Positions 1 through 10,102 of a stretch of 64,000 nucleotides of DNA are shown here, in pieces (position 1 is the stretch's first letter; each line of letters starts with the position of its first letter). The position numbers and the translations under genes are program-made. The DNA is taken from assembly GCA_021432635.1 (NCBI GenBank), contig MU270026.1, positions 186,001-250,000 of the forward strand, read 5' to 3'. The notes under the pieces are model-generated. The model saw only the letters and a program-made list of their open reading frames with translations. It was not told where the DNA came from and ran no database searches. The stretch comes from Thozetella sp. PMI_491 (taxonomy: Eukaryota > Ascomycota > Sordariomycetes > Chaetosphaeriales > Chaetosphaeriaceae).

Positions 1-401
1 CCTTGACAACAATCCGTTTCCCTGCCAGAAGCTTAGCTGCAGGCAGGTTTCCGCATGTTGACTTCGCTTCTATTGTGCATCTGTATGACCACGCATTGGC
101 GAAGAAGTTAGATCCTTCCTCTATCCTTAAGATGTCTTCGCGAATTATCTCAAGACCATCTTCTGGAAGCTCGTAGTCTGGCAATGCTGACAGCTCTTCG
201 AACGTCTCATATGCCGCGGCGAGAAGCGTTCGGTGAGCCTCAATCTCACTGTCTTTTACCTCGAAGCCTAAACTAGCTGCTGCGTCTCGGACATCTGCGG
301 CGGTAATAGGGTTGTTCCTAGCGATGTGAGTGGGCTGTTAATGCACTTGAATCCCTTGTATCGTGTACTTACTCCGAAACCTGAGACGACACAATTGACA
401 T
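1..401 (-). CDS. Amidase family protein, N-terminal part (cut by window edge)
   Basis: Amidase-signature hydrolases cleave carbon-nitrogen bonds of amides, often for nitrogen or carbon supply. Only the first ~115 codons lie in the window; the Ser-Ser-Lys catalytic core is off the left edge. Exon 1 runs 401-373 (ATG at 401), a 55-nt intron covers 372-318 (GTAAGT donor, CTAG acceptor), and exon 2 runs from 317 to the edge. The spliced N-terminus starts MSIVSSQVSENNPITAADVR. Further on are a NAWSYRCTIEAK segment and LLAGKRIVVK at the edge, which match the pattern of fungal amidases just before the core (an aromatic-rich segment, then PLAGK-x-V-x-KD). It is divergent from the aminotransferase gene at 801 and shares its 400-bp promoter region, so co-regulation is plausible. 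Family call is good, substrate unknown. Confidence 0.75.
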
Positions 402-800
402 GTTTGTTTCTGGGCCTAGTTCGGAAGGCTACTACCTATCTTGGTCAATCTCGTCTGCACAACTGACAGCCAGGGGTATCATTGTAAATGAGAGTCCCAG
501 AAAATACCACAGGAGCTATCCCCTAGAGGCAGGGTTAGCTGGGCTCCTCTCTGGTTAAGCGGACATTCTGTATTTTGTCCGACGCGGTGGAACTGGCGTG
601 AACGGCGACAAGGGATAGAGACTAAGAAGCAAAGGATCCACGCCGACACTAGGGCCAGGACTTTTGTCACTGAGGATCCACGCGTGACTGCATGTAAACT
701 GACCGCGCCTAGGCGGGAAAGGTCGAATTGATAGCGGGGATCGTGTTGCTTCGTTTCGACGGTACTCTCGTTCTCTGTTCCCAAATCTCATTCTTGCCTC
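402..800. promoter_or_regulatory. Divergent promoter region, amidase / aminotransferase
   Basis: About 400 bp lie between the two divergent start codons. They contain a GTCCGAC site at 577-583, the same 7-mer (on the other strand) that recurs in front of the permease and MFS genes. A direct repeat GGATCCACGC sits at 634-643 and 674-683. A CCG/CGG-rich near-palindrome occurs at 703-715. No coding sequence is convincing here. Confidence 0.35.
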
Positions 801-2246
801 ATGATATCCAAAATTGCGCCAGAAATGGAACACATCAACCTCCAAGGGGGTTGGCCCACCCCACGGCTACATCCCATCAAAGCGATGCAGGCAGCCTCGG
901 CGGAGGTATTTTCGAGCGCAAATATCCCTGAACTCCTCAAATATGGCCCGGAATGGGGCGACGCCTCATTGCGCGAGAACATTGGCAAGTGGCTGCTGGA
1001 CGTCTACCAGCCAAGCGCGGGTACGATTGGGGCGGAGCGAATTATTGTGACGAATGGAGCGTCCAACGGGCTCGCCACCATTTTGCAAAAATTCACAGAT
1101 CCCGCTGAGACCCAAGCCATCTGGATGGTTGAACCTACCTACTTTCTCGCTTGTCCAGTCTTCCGCGATGCGGGATTCGTGGGCCGCATACGTGCGGTGC
1201 CCGAAGGCTCGGATGGGGTCGACCTAGATTACCTCGCGCAAGCTCTAGAGGAGATCAGCGATGAATCTAGATCCACTTCAACCATCATTGCTCCCAAGAC
1301 GCCTGAGCTTGGGTACCCAAAAACCTACCGCCACATTCTCTATATGGTACCTACATTCTCCAATCCTAGCGGCAAGACAATGTCCCTTCGGAGACGCGAG
1401 CAACTCATTCAACTTGCCCGCAAGTATGATGTTTTAGTTGTTACGGACGACGTTTACGACGTCCTACGTTGGAGGAGCGGGAAAGAGCGTGATGAAGCGG
1501 AACCGAATCCGTTCCCGCCACCCCGTCTGGTCGACGTGGACCGAACGATGGGAGGACAGTCCAAATTTGGCAATGCCGTTAGCAACGGCTCATTTAGCAA
1601 GATCGTGGCCCCTGGGACACGGGTTGGCTGGATAGAGGGCACTCCAGCTTTCGTCGCCGCCATGGGAACTGTGTAAGTTTGCATTGATAGTCCGCGTCAC
1701 GAAAAACCTTTTCTGATATTATTTTCTAGTGGAGCAACCGTATCAGGAGGTTGTCAGGGGCATTTCGCATCCTTGATGGTCAACGAGATGCTTAAAAGTG
1801 GCGCGGTCGTTCGGCATCTGAATGAGCTTCTGATCCCGACTTACAGGCAGCGGTGCCTGGCCATGAAAGACGCGATAAGGAAACATCTATATCCCTACGG
1901 GGTACGTATTCTTGGAGAGCGCGAGGATCTTAATGCAAGAGAGGACGGGGCAGTAGTCCAATACGACGGTGGCTTCTTTCTTTACATTATCTTTCCCGAT
2001 GATGGATCGCTACCATCTGGCCGGGAGATTGCGAGAAAGGCACTGGACGATTTCAATCTCCGCATAGCGTACGGTGACCTCTTCGCCGTTCCTGACGACC
2101 CTATCACAGACAAATCGAGGTCTCAGCTATACACTCACGGCGCGAGATTATGCTGGGCATGGCACGAAGAGGAGGCACTGATAGAAGGTATTGAGCGGCT
2201 CGCTGAAGTCCTCATGATCCTTCAACAGGGGACCCAATCGAAATAA
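801..2246 (+). CDS. PLP-dependent aminotransferase, class I/II
   Basis: A fold-type-I pyridoxal-phosphate enzyme that moves amino groups between amino acids and 2-oxo acids, probably cytosolic (no signal peptide). Exon 1 is 801-1672, a 57-nt intron covers 1673-1729 (GTAAGT to TCTAG) and exon 2 is 1730-2246, giving 462 residues, normal for the family. The order of motifs fits: TNGASNGL near the cofactor phosphate site, FSNPSGKTMS with the family Asn-Pro, VVTDDVYD with the Asp that pairs with the pyridine nitrogen, and NGSFSKIVAPGTRVGW with the Schiff-base Lys. The C-terminal domain ends with an ARLCWAWHEEE segment. The pattern resembles the fungal group around yeast YER152C and 2-aminoadipate or valine-pyruvate transaminases; the true substrate cannot be read from sequence. 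Neighbours (amidase, NCS1 permease) suggest use in nitrogen-compound breakdown. Confidence 0.88.
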
Positions 2247-2954
2247 GTGTAATGGTAGAAGAGAATAGAGATCTTTTCCAGACTTGACATTTTACTTAAC
2301 ACAGTACTCTTCTATCAACCATGAGAGATACCCTACATGACAAGGCTAGGAAAGCCTGCTCGACCCAGGGCTTGTTCGGCCTTGGATAGTCGCAGTAGCT
2401 ACCAACATTTCCCTACGGCTACATAAGCGAAGCACTTACGTTGCATAAAGATTTTTTATTTTTAACTACTCTCACGCCTCCGTCAAATAAAGTCTAGATC
2501 TCACTTTGCGACAGAAGGCGGCGAGGTTCCATAGCTATCGAGTCATGTGGCTTAATGGCAGGAAGCCCCCCAAGATTTGGCGCTGTCGGACAATGGATCC
2601 ATGTCCGACAGGCTTTACCGGGAAAGGGGTACACCGACTGCGTGGCCAACCCCCGCCCGCCCCGCTAATAGCAAGGGGGCTTCTTTAGCCGTGCCACTAT
2701 CGCAATATGGGGAGAACAACCCAGGGAGGTAGCCTTATCTTGCAGAGCAACCAGTCTTTTGGGTACGTCAAGGCGAGACCATTTGCTGATCGCATTGGCT
2801 CGCGGAGAAGCGTTATCTCCTTCAAGGAAGTGGTTGGTGAGTTCAACGTGAGGTATAAATCTCATGGGCAGACCCTGGCCTCGGTCAGTGATCAAGGGCC
2901 TTACGCATCGTGGCCATTTTTTGTTAACCACAGAACCGACCGACGCGGCTCAAC
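2247..2954. other. Intergenic region upstream of the NCS1 permease
   Basis: It holds the 3' flank of the aminotransferase gene and the permease promoter. The short ORFs here look like noise. The one clear structure is the palindrome at 2583-2611, listed separately. Confidence 0.5.
2583..2611. promoter_or_regulatory. 29-bp palindrome with inverted GTCGGAC arms (candidate zinc-cluster site)
   Basis: The left arm CTGTCGGAC is followed by a spacer containing the palindrome ATGGATCCAT and then the right arm GTCCGACAG, an almost perfect dyad. It lies about 345 bp upstream of the permease ATG. Inverted CGG/CCG triplets are the usual form of Zn2Cys6 binding sites, and two such regulators are encoded at 10-15 kb. 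Binding itself is inferred. Confidence 0.45.
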
Positions 2955-4723
2955 ATGTCTCGATTGGCTCAATACCGGAACATGTCGTGGCGGGACATCT
3001 TGCACAAACTCGAAGCGCCTCAGAATCCATACAGCGCCACGTCGACCACCGAGGTCGACAGGTCGAAGCATGTCTGGTCCAACGACGATCTTGACCCGTC
3101 GAAACCGTCCTACCGCACTTACACCTGGCTCCACTACACCAGCTTCTGGCTTGCCTCGTCCTTCGCCACTGGAACATGGACAACAGGCAGCGCTATGATT
3201 GCTTTGGGCATGCCGTGGTATGCCTCATGGCTCGCTGTTGTCGTCTCCCACATTATCGGAGCGCTCTTGCTTGTAGCCAACGGAAGAGGCCCTGCGGCAT
3301 ACCACATCGGATTTCCAGTCTATGCTCGAGCCAGTTTTGGCATGTGGGGAAGCTATTTTGCCATTGTCTCTCGATGCATTGTAGTAAGTTGAAGCCAACA
3401 ACCCTCCAACGCTTCCCTGGCAGTGTTTAACAGTTTCAGGCCGCTATTTGGTTTGCCATCAACGCTTATTACGGTGCCAATTTTGTGTCTATCTGCATAC
3501 GCTGCATCTGGCCTCAGTGGAACAGTGTTCCCAATCGGCTTCCTGCGAGTTCGGGTACAACGACTCAACTGCTTGGGGCATTGGCGATCTTCTGGGTTCT
3601 AAGCCTTCCTTTCATATTTATCCACCCTCGCAATCTCAACTGGTATTTCGTGGCAAAGTCATGCATGGTCGCACCTGCATGCTTCGCCGTTCTAATCTGG
3701 GCCGTCGTGCTGAACGGCGGCTCGGTCGGCCCCTCCTTCAACGTGTCATCGCAGATCTCGGATCCGAACTACTACGGATGGCTTTGGTTGTCGGCACTCA
3801 ATTCCGGTTTTGGCGGCTGCTCGGCTTTGATCGTCGCCCAGGCCGATATTGCTCGATATGCCCGCAAGCCTAGCGACCAGACATGGTCACAGCTCATTAC
3901 TTACCCTGTCTTCAGCGCGTTGCCAGCACTATTTGGCATTTTAGTCGCTTCTTGCACGTCCAACTTTTGGGGCAAACAGTACTGGAATCTCTGGGATGTC
4001 TTGTCGAAGGCTCTCGACTATTACGAAATGTCTCCAGCATCGCGTGCTCTTGTCTTCCTGGCATCTTTTGCCTTTGCGGTTGCCGTTCTCGGCACCAACG
4101 TAGCAGCCAATTCTCTCCCATTCGGATCAGACATCGCCGGACTCTTGCCCCGTTGGATCAGCATCAGACGGGGACAAGTGCTTTGTCTACTACTCACGTT
4201 CCCCATTGTGCCATGGCAGATCATCAAGAGCGCCCAATCGCTTCTTACCTTCCTATCTGGATACTCAATTCTAATGGGCCCATTCGCCGCCATCTGCATC
4301 ACGGACTACTTCTTTATTCGCAACGGAAACTACTACGTCCCCGATCTTTATACGGGAACCACTAGCTCTCGCTATTGGTATTATCGGGGTTGGAACCTAC
4401 GTGCTATCGCTGCTTGGATCATCGGAGTCGCCCTCCCCTTCCCCGGCCTCATTGCGACCTTTGGTACTGTCTCTGTTGATACCGGCGCGAAGAGAATGTG
4501 GTATCTCGGATACATTCTTAGTATAGTTTTGTCTGGCGTTGCTTATTACGTCTTTTTCTGGATCTGGCCCGATGAGAACATCGACTCGTCCTTGACTTTC
4601 GAGCAGCTAGCCTCGGAATACGACGCCGTTCTAGAGGGGCAGGAAGCCGATGAGATTCAGGGAAGGGAAAAGATAGATCAGGTTGAGAAGGGGCTCGCAG
4701 AATCTGGGGACAAGGAGATATAA
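2955..4723 (+). CDS. NCS1-family permease (uracil/allantoin/nucleobase type)
   Basis: A plasma-membrane symporter of the nucleobase-cation-symport-1 family, which takes up uracil, allantoin, hydantoins, thiamine or related compounds. Exon 1 is 2955-3383, a 56-nt intron covers 3384-3439 and exon 2 is 3440-4723, giving 570 residues, typical of fungal Fur/Dal4-like proteins. Visible family features are the N-terminal NMSWRDILHKLE and NDDLDP segments, a TM-rich body of about 12 helices, GFPVYARASFGMWGSYF, the RCIVAAIWFAINAYYG stretch across the splice, ARKPSDQTWSQL, and GSDIAGLLPRWISIRRGQ. The C-terminus is acidic and cytoplasmic, as usual. A start at the internal Met of NMSW is possible but less likely. 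It lies downstream of the aminotransferase on the same strand and has a palindromic operator-like site upstream. The specific substrate is not known. Confidence 0.9.
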
Positions 4724-5058
4724 GACCGCGGCGTGTGAGATGCAATAATGGACAGAGGAGGGGTTGATATACTCGGGCCTGTAGCGCTGGTAATATGCTT
4801 ACTCTAATACGAGAAAAAATCCCAATAAAAGGATGCTCTTCAGGGTTTTGTTTTGTTTTTTAAAAAAAACCCAGGTTATTATGCACAGCTTCCGAATATA
4901 TTGAGTACCTTAGGTTCAATTTATTGGCGTTAGATCAAATCATTAAGTGCTTTGCTTAAGCATAGCGACTAAAAAATGAGTATCCTTAGTGCTTCCTGGC
5001 AGATAGACAGCGTTGCCATGCTAAATCGCTACCTGCACCTACCATGCCGCCCGCCCCG
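4724..5058. terminator. Convergent 3' region between NCS1 permease and MFS transporter
   Basis: About 335 bp separate the two converging stop codons. They are AT-rich with T and A runs (GTTTTGTTTTG then A8 near 4840-4870), as expected for overlapping 3' ends and polyadenylation. No gene is seen. Confidence 0.4.
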
Positions 5059-6998
5059 TTATTGGTATCTCTTTGCCTCTTCTTTAAACTTCCTAGCAGG
5101 AACACGGTCATGAAACAGCCTGTCCAGTGTCTCGGGAGTCATATTTTTGGTCTCAGGCAACCGGAAGTACGCCCAGACAAGTAAGATCAGAGTGAGAGCA
5201 GCCGCAGGGAATGCTGCTTTGCCCTTCAGGTTGCCAGCAGCTGGATTGAGCATGTAGGGAGCGACTATCTAAAGGGTTCCGTCAGATTTTGCTCTCCCGT
5301 AAACTTAGTTTAGGAAGAAGAATGGGTTGGACTTACTGTGTTGATGATGAGCAGGAAGTAGCAGGAATTTCTGCCGAGCGAGATGGTTTTCGTTCTGAGC
5401 CGACTGGCACCAACCTCAGCGGCAATGGCATAAGGAATTGGACCGACAGTTGAGCCTAATATACTCCGTTAGTTTCTAGTCAACGATGGTTTAAGTGTAT
5501 CATCTGGTAAAGGCGTTGTACCATATGCATAGAACCACACAAGGAGCACGGCAGCTTGGGCGTATCGGATGGTACTGGAGCCATCGCCGAGATCGATGAA
5601 CCCGGCAGTAGCCATAGGGACGAACATTCCGACCAACCCCACTAGGTAGATATCCCGTCGCCCCCATCGCTTCTGCAGGAACCAGGACGAGACAGTTCCA
5701 ACAAACGCAATGCTGTAACTGCCAAGGGCCAGCTTAAAGGAGTTAGACGACGAAAGTCCAGCCAGGCTGAAGAAGTATGTAATGTAGTTCTGTATCGCAA
5801 ATCCTGGAAGAACTTGGCAACCCTAGGTTTGAAGTCAGGCCTTGCTTCGTGTGTAATTAAATATCCGAGATTTAACACTCACCCAGCTGACCATCGCGAT
5901 CTCGGTACGCCTGAGGTTTGAGCCCTTGAAGCAGTCGGAATAGGAGCCACCGATATTCATGGCCTTCTCCATCTCGAGCGTATGGTGAATCATGGCCACC
6001 ACGTTCTTTTTGTTGACAGCTTCCTCTGGGGCTGTTACAACGCGTGACAGTTCCTTCTCAGCATCTTCAAGGCGACCTTTCTTAACCAGCCACCAGGGTG
6101 ACTCTGGGGCAAAGTAGCAAGCCGGGATTAGGAACGGCGGCCAAAGCCACTGGATTGCGAAAGGAATGCGGTAAGACCACTCGGTAGGATTATCCAGCAT
6201 ACTAATGAGCACGCCAGCAGCGATAAGGTGACCAATGACCCAGCAGAGGTTCACGTAGGTAGTCAGGTAGCCACGGAGAACCATCGGAGTAATCTCGCTG
6301 GCGTATCCCGGAGTTGCAGCCGCGAATATACCACAGGGAAAAGCACTGAGAATGGCCCCATTAGCTAAGAGTATTTCCAATAAGGAGTTGCACCCAGCAC
6401 CTTGGGTGGCGGCCGCGAAGGGTACTCACAGCAACAGGCAGCCGACCAGTAGTACCTCCCGGCTAGGGGCAAAGAAGGGGATGAAGATAGCTGCGAGTAT
6501 CGCGACGTGCGACCAAAGCATAACCTTCCGATATCCGTACCGATCCACAAGGTAGCCGTTGGCGAATACTCCTGGAATCATGCCGCAGATGCCAGCCATG
6601 GAGAAGCCAACCTGCCACTCTGTCGGGATACTATATGCTCCGGAAGGTAACTGGACGCCATATTTCTTCTGGAATTGGGGAAACGCGACTGTTTGATGCA
6701 TCATTAGTCCAGGTCCTATTTTATCCCGCTCAGGTCCAAGGGTACACTTGACAAGGGAAGACGCACAAAAGTTCGTAAGGAGAATTAAATCGTATGACTC
6801 CATGATCGTTGCCATAGACATGGTCAACGACCATAGTATGGCCTTGCGATAGTACTTGATGGCCTGGGACAGCGTGAGGGCCGTCTCGGCCGTTGTCCCA
6901 AGGGTTGCATGCTCTTCGTGCTGGGCCCTCGCCTTGTCTTGCGAGATCGAGCCCTCGAGGACTGTCGGCGGTCCGTCTCCTTTCTCAGAGTCCATCAT
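5059..6998 (-). CDS. MFS sugar transporter (hexose/alpha-glucoside-permease-like)
   Basis: A 12-TM plasma-membrane proton-sugar symporter of the major facilitator superfamily. Six exons join in frame: 6998-6767, 6688-6430, 6345-5883, 5822-5522, 5455-5337 and 5268-5059, giving 527 residues. The introns are 49-84 nt in size range, all GT-AG. Diagnostic segments are ESYDLILLTNFFAFPQFQKK in TM1, the loop VDRYGYRKVM, TPGYASEITP with LRGYLTTYVNLCWVIGHLIA as in fungal maltose/alpha-glucoside permeases, PESPWWLVKKGR for the PESPR motif, QKRWGRRDIYLVG and LPETKNMTPETLDRLF at the C-terminus. A donor GTGCGT in exon 1 and an acceptor just after a CTAAT branch site were chosen because they restore the family sequence. 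The gene is convergent with the NCS1 permease, and its promoter carries a doubled CGGTAGTCGGAC element. The substrate is inferred to be a sugar or glycoside. Confidence 0.88.
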
Positions 6999-7352
6999 TG
7001 TAATAGAATTGCGGAGGTAAGAACGATAGTATTGCCATCCACAACCTTCGGCTTGGTGTAGAGATGTGCGATGCTGCTCTAAGGCTAGGGGTGGCTAACG
7101 AGAAAGGCCAAACTCTACCGGGGTTATCAGGGCAGATTTATATCTGCTCTCGACGAGACCGAGGTTATCGTGAGCAGCCTCCTCATTCCGAAGGCCTCTT
7201 GCAGGGTGTATTTGCCGACATTGATCCAGTACAGTGGACTCGTTTTCCCCGTGTTCCCCGGATTTTGGGGGTCGGTGTGTGGAGAAGCTGAATGGTCTCG
7301 AGCATTGAGAGATCGCGCTAAGAGAGTCATAACTTGCACTTGAAGGCTTTGA

Positions 7353-7377
7353 CCGGTAGTCGGACCGGTAGTCGGAC
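7353..7377. promoter_or_regulatory. Two 12-bp direct repeats CCGGTAGTCGGA in the MFS promoter
   Basis: The 12-mer CCGGTAGTCGGA occurs twice head to tail (7353-7364 and 7365-7376), about 355-380 bp upstream of the transporter ATG. The core CGGTAGTCGG is found again upstream of the sulfatase, and GTCGGAC also in the permease palindrome. This is a candidate site for a Zn2Cys6 regulator. The rest of 6999-7866 shows no gene. Confidence 0.4.
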
Positions 7378-7866
7378 ACCTACTCGGCAGTAGGTGGAGA
7401 CTTCGTCTCGGCTAGGGGCGAACTTCAAATAGGCTTTCGCTAGTGTAGGCTACTATGAACTTAGCGGAGGAAAACAGCTGGAGGTTTCCCCAGCAGGTGC
7501 CTCAATCTGGCCCAGTAGATGCTCCAGGTTGTCGGGTCATATTCAGCGATGTTAATACTCATCTGTCTATGATCTCCAATTTTAGTGGGTCCCACATGTC
7601 AATGCCCTCTTTGCACTTGATTGGATCGTGGCTAGAGTGTTTGAGTCGCGGACAGCTTGGGAATGCCATGTTTCATGCCTCTAGAACGCACTTATCACAA
7701 GTTATATCCCTACGTGATCACGTGGTCGAGCACATTGCAGCTTATGGATTTTCTCTGGTTGTTACTATGCGTCTAGAATCTAAGGACCTTGCGGCAGGAT
7801 GAGATTCATGCTATAGATGGTCAAACGAATAAAGTATCAAAGCTGCGTATGGTTTGATTTCCATTC

Positions 7867-9405
7867 TCAACTCCGAGGATGTACAGGCTCGTCACCTATC
7901 TCAGCCATCTTATCTTCTAGCAGTTTGGTCATCATCTTGACGGTCTCCGCGTACTTAGGGTCATGATAGACATTAAAGAGCTCCAATGGATCCTCGTCAC
8001 AGTCAAAAAGCTCCCACTCCTTCTCCTGACCCCCAGGTCTCGTGCCTTCTAGTCCAAAGTCTTCCGCGTACCAATAAATTAGCTTATACCGCTGATCTCT
8101 CACTCCGTAGTGGGCATAGGCCTCGTGGATAATGTCGCGGTGCATCCAATAGCGATGGTACGCCACTTGCTGCCAGTCTGCTGGGGTCTGGCCTTGCAGC
8201 AGGGAGCGGAAGGTAAAGCCCTGCATATAGGTGGGTGTTCGCAAGCCGGCGAAGTCCAGAAATGTAGGCGCGAAGTCGACGTTGGAGATGATATCGTTGC
8301 ACACAGAGCCGGCTTTGATCTCTTTAGGAAAGCGGATCATGAAGGGCATCTGAAAGCTCTCCTCATACATGAAGCGCTTATCGAACCAGCCATGCTCGCC
8401 GAGGAAGAAACCTTGGTCGGAAGTATAGATAACGATGGTATTCTCAGCGAGACCCTCGGCGTCGAGCCAGTCGAGCAGTCGCCCGACATTGTCGTCTACG
8501 CTCTGGATGGTTCGTAGATAGCGCTGCATATAACGCTGGAATTTCCATTCAGCTAGCTCTTGCGTCGTCTTGAAGGTAAAGATGGTGCCGTCATCCTTAT
8601 CGATGAGCTTCAGTGACGTGATATCCTCCTGAGCTGGAGCGGGTATCTTGCGGTCGGTCCACCACCAGAGATCAACCATCTTCTCGCCCACTCGCGACCC
8701 ACCGTCGGGCTGTACGATGCCCAAGTCGAAGTAAGTGAGGTCTTCGGCTACTCGCATCTTTGCGATCTTGGCTGCTTTGGCGCGGTTTTTGTAGTCGTCT
8801 GTGAAAGTATCGGGGAGTCGGACTGGGTCTTTGTACATGTCTTTGTGCTTTACGTCGCATTCCCAGCTCCTATGCGGCGCTTTGTGGTGGCACATGAGAA
8901 AGAATGGCTTAGCCGTATCGCGTGCCTTCAGCCAATCGATGCATTTATCAGTTATAATATCAGTCGCATAGCCGGGAACACGTGCGGTGCCGCTGGGCTC
9001 AATAAATTTGGGATCCCAGTATTCGCCCTGGCCAGGCACGACGCTCCAATAATCGAAACCAGTGGGCTCATGGTCCGCACCCTCTCCGAGGTGCCACTTG
9101 CCCACCATAGCCGTTTGGTAGCCACCGGTTTGGAGATGCTTGGCAACATTGGGCATATGCTTGTCGATCTTGGAGTCCAATGTTCGTACACCATTGACGT
9201 GGTTGTGCGTGCCGCACAAGATGGCGGCACGCGAAGGCGTACATATGCTATTGGTCACGTAGCAGTGGTTGAAGAGCATGCCTTCCTTTGCTATGCGGTC
9301 GAGATTCGGGGTGTGGTTGATTCCTGCCCCGTAACAAGAAATGGATTTGGCAGCATGGTCATCCGCCATGATAAAGACAATATTGGGGCGCGTTGGCGTA
9401 GCCAT
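7867..9405 (-). CDS. Sulfatase (arylsulfatase superfamily, Cys-type)
   Basis: Hydrolyses a sulfate ester and releases inorganic sulfate. The 512 residues are intronless. The N-terminus NIVFIMADDHAAKSISCYG holds the metal-binding Asp pair (residues 15-16). TNSICTPSRAAI carries the C-T-P-S-R signature with Cys55, the residue converted to formylglycine in this family, so a maturation enzyme is needed. MVGKWHLGE and HHKAPH supply further active-site Lys and His, and IVIYTSDQGFFLGEHGW the C-terminal Asp-Gln/Gly metal ligands. There is no signal peptide, so it is probably intracellular and may act on imported sulfated sugars or other esters. It sits between the MFS transporter and the regulators and shares the CGGTAGTCGG promoter motif with the transporter. 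The absence of introns and the bacterial-like motif arrangement leave room for old horizontal transfer. Confidence 0.9.
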   Translation of the reverse strand: MATPTRPNIVFIMADDHAAKSISCYGAGINHTPNLDRIAKEGMLFNHCYVTNSICTPSRAAILCGTHNHVNGVRTLDSKIDKHMPNVAKHLQTGGYQTAMVGKWHLGEGADHEPTGFDYWSVVPGQGEYWDPKFIEPSGTARVPGYATDIITDKCIDWLKARDTAKPFFLMCHHKAPHRSWECDVKHKDMYKDPVRLPDTFTDDYKNRAKAAKIAKMRVAEDLTYFDLGIVQPDGGSRVGEKMVDLWWWTDRKIPAPAQEDITSLKLIDKDDGTIFTFKTTQELAEWKFQRYMQRYLRTIQSVDDNVGRLLDWLDAEGLAENTIVIYTSDQGFFLGEHGWFDKRFMYEESFQMPFMIRFPKEIKAGSVCNDIISNVDFAPTFLDFAGLRTPTYMQGFTFRSLLQGQTPADWQQVAYHRYWMHRDIIHEAYAHYGVRDQRYKLIYWYAEDFGLEGTRPGGQEKEWELFDCDEDPLELFNVYHDPKYAETVKMMTKLLEDKMAEIGDEPVHPRS

Positions 9406-10102
9406 GATGGTCGATGTGTGTCGAATGAACCAGGTGTAACGAAGTCTGGAGCTTGCAAAGGGGGCGGGATGATGGCTCGGGAATCGATATTGTCAACTTT
9501 CACGGGGTTAGGCCACCTCTATCGTGCAAGGTCATCGCAGGTCTTCCGGCAAGGTCTATGCAGCGAAGGAAAACAAACCGTGACCACCTCCATTATGAAC
9601 ACTTCTTCTCCATCCGGGGTCGGCGGGCTAGGAGCCCTTTCCCCGACATCTGGTAGTGCGGAGAAGCTGAGATCTAACAAATTCTCCACCACGAGTCAAG
9701 GGGAATAGCTGTATGTAGTTTAGCTCTGCCCACTTACTCCAAGTGCTGGTGGGAGGCAGCCGGAAGTCGGGAATCGGTAGTCGGTCGACCCCTCCTCCCC
9801 TCACCTTGCTCTGGGCTGGGGTAATTGCAAGGGCATCTATCACCCCTATCATTCTCCGGTTCGCCTAAAGACCGAGAGCCTGTCCGAGATCCGTAGTGTC
9901 CTGTATTGACCGACGCAATGCATGACAGGGCCGACGTCACGAGGTCGGTAAATAGTTGAATGTCCACATGGCATGTTTTACATGAACACATGCTTGCTAT
10001 TTACAGGCTGGCGCATGCACTTGTGTCATGGTGGCTGGAGAACATCGAATGGGATATTTGAAACTATCGTCGTGAATGTACCGTACTGGACGCCTTTGCC
10101 TC
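9406..10102. other. Sulfatase promoter region
   Basis: About 700 bp without a convincing gene lie upstream of the sulfatase start and downstream of the tandem zinc-cluster regulator. The one noteworthy element is the CGG-rich block at 9760-9789. Confidence 0.45.
9760..9789. promoter_or_regulatory. CGG-rich motif cluster upstream of sulfatase
   Basis: Three CGG triplets occur in quick succession (CCGGAAGTCGGGAATCGG), followed by CGGTAGTCGG and then a short palindrome GGTCGACC. The 10-mer CGGTAGTCGG is identical to the two copies in the MFS promoter and lies at a similar distance (about 365-380 bp) from the ATG. Confidence 0.4.

Noticed and set aside
2707-3198. 163-codon ORF overlapping the permease start
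   Set aside because: It overlaps the well-supported permease exon in another frame and has no recognisable sequence.
8845-9708. 287-codon plus-strand ORF
   Set aside because: It is antisense to the sulfatase, which has complete family motifs; the plus-strand translation shows no domain.
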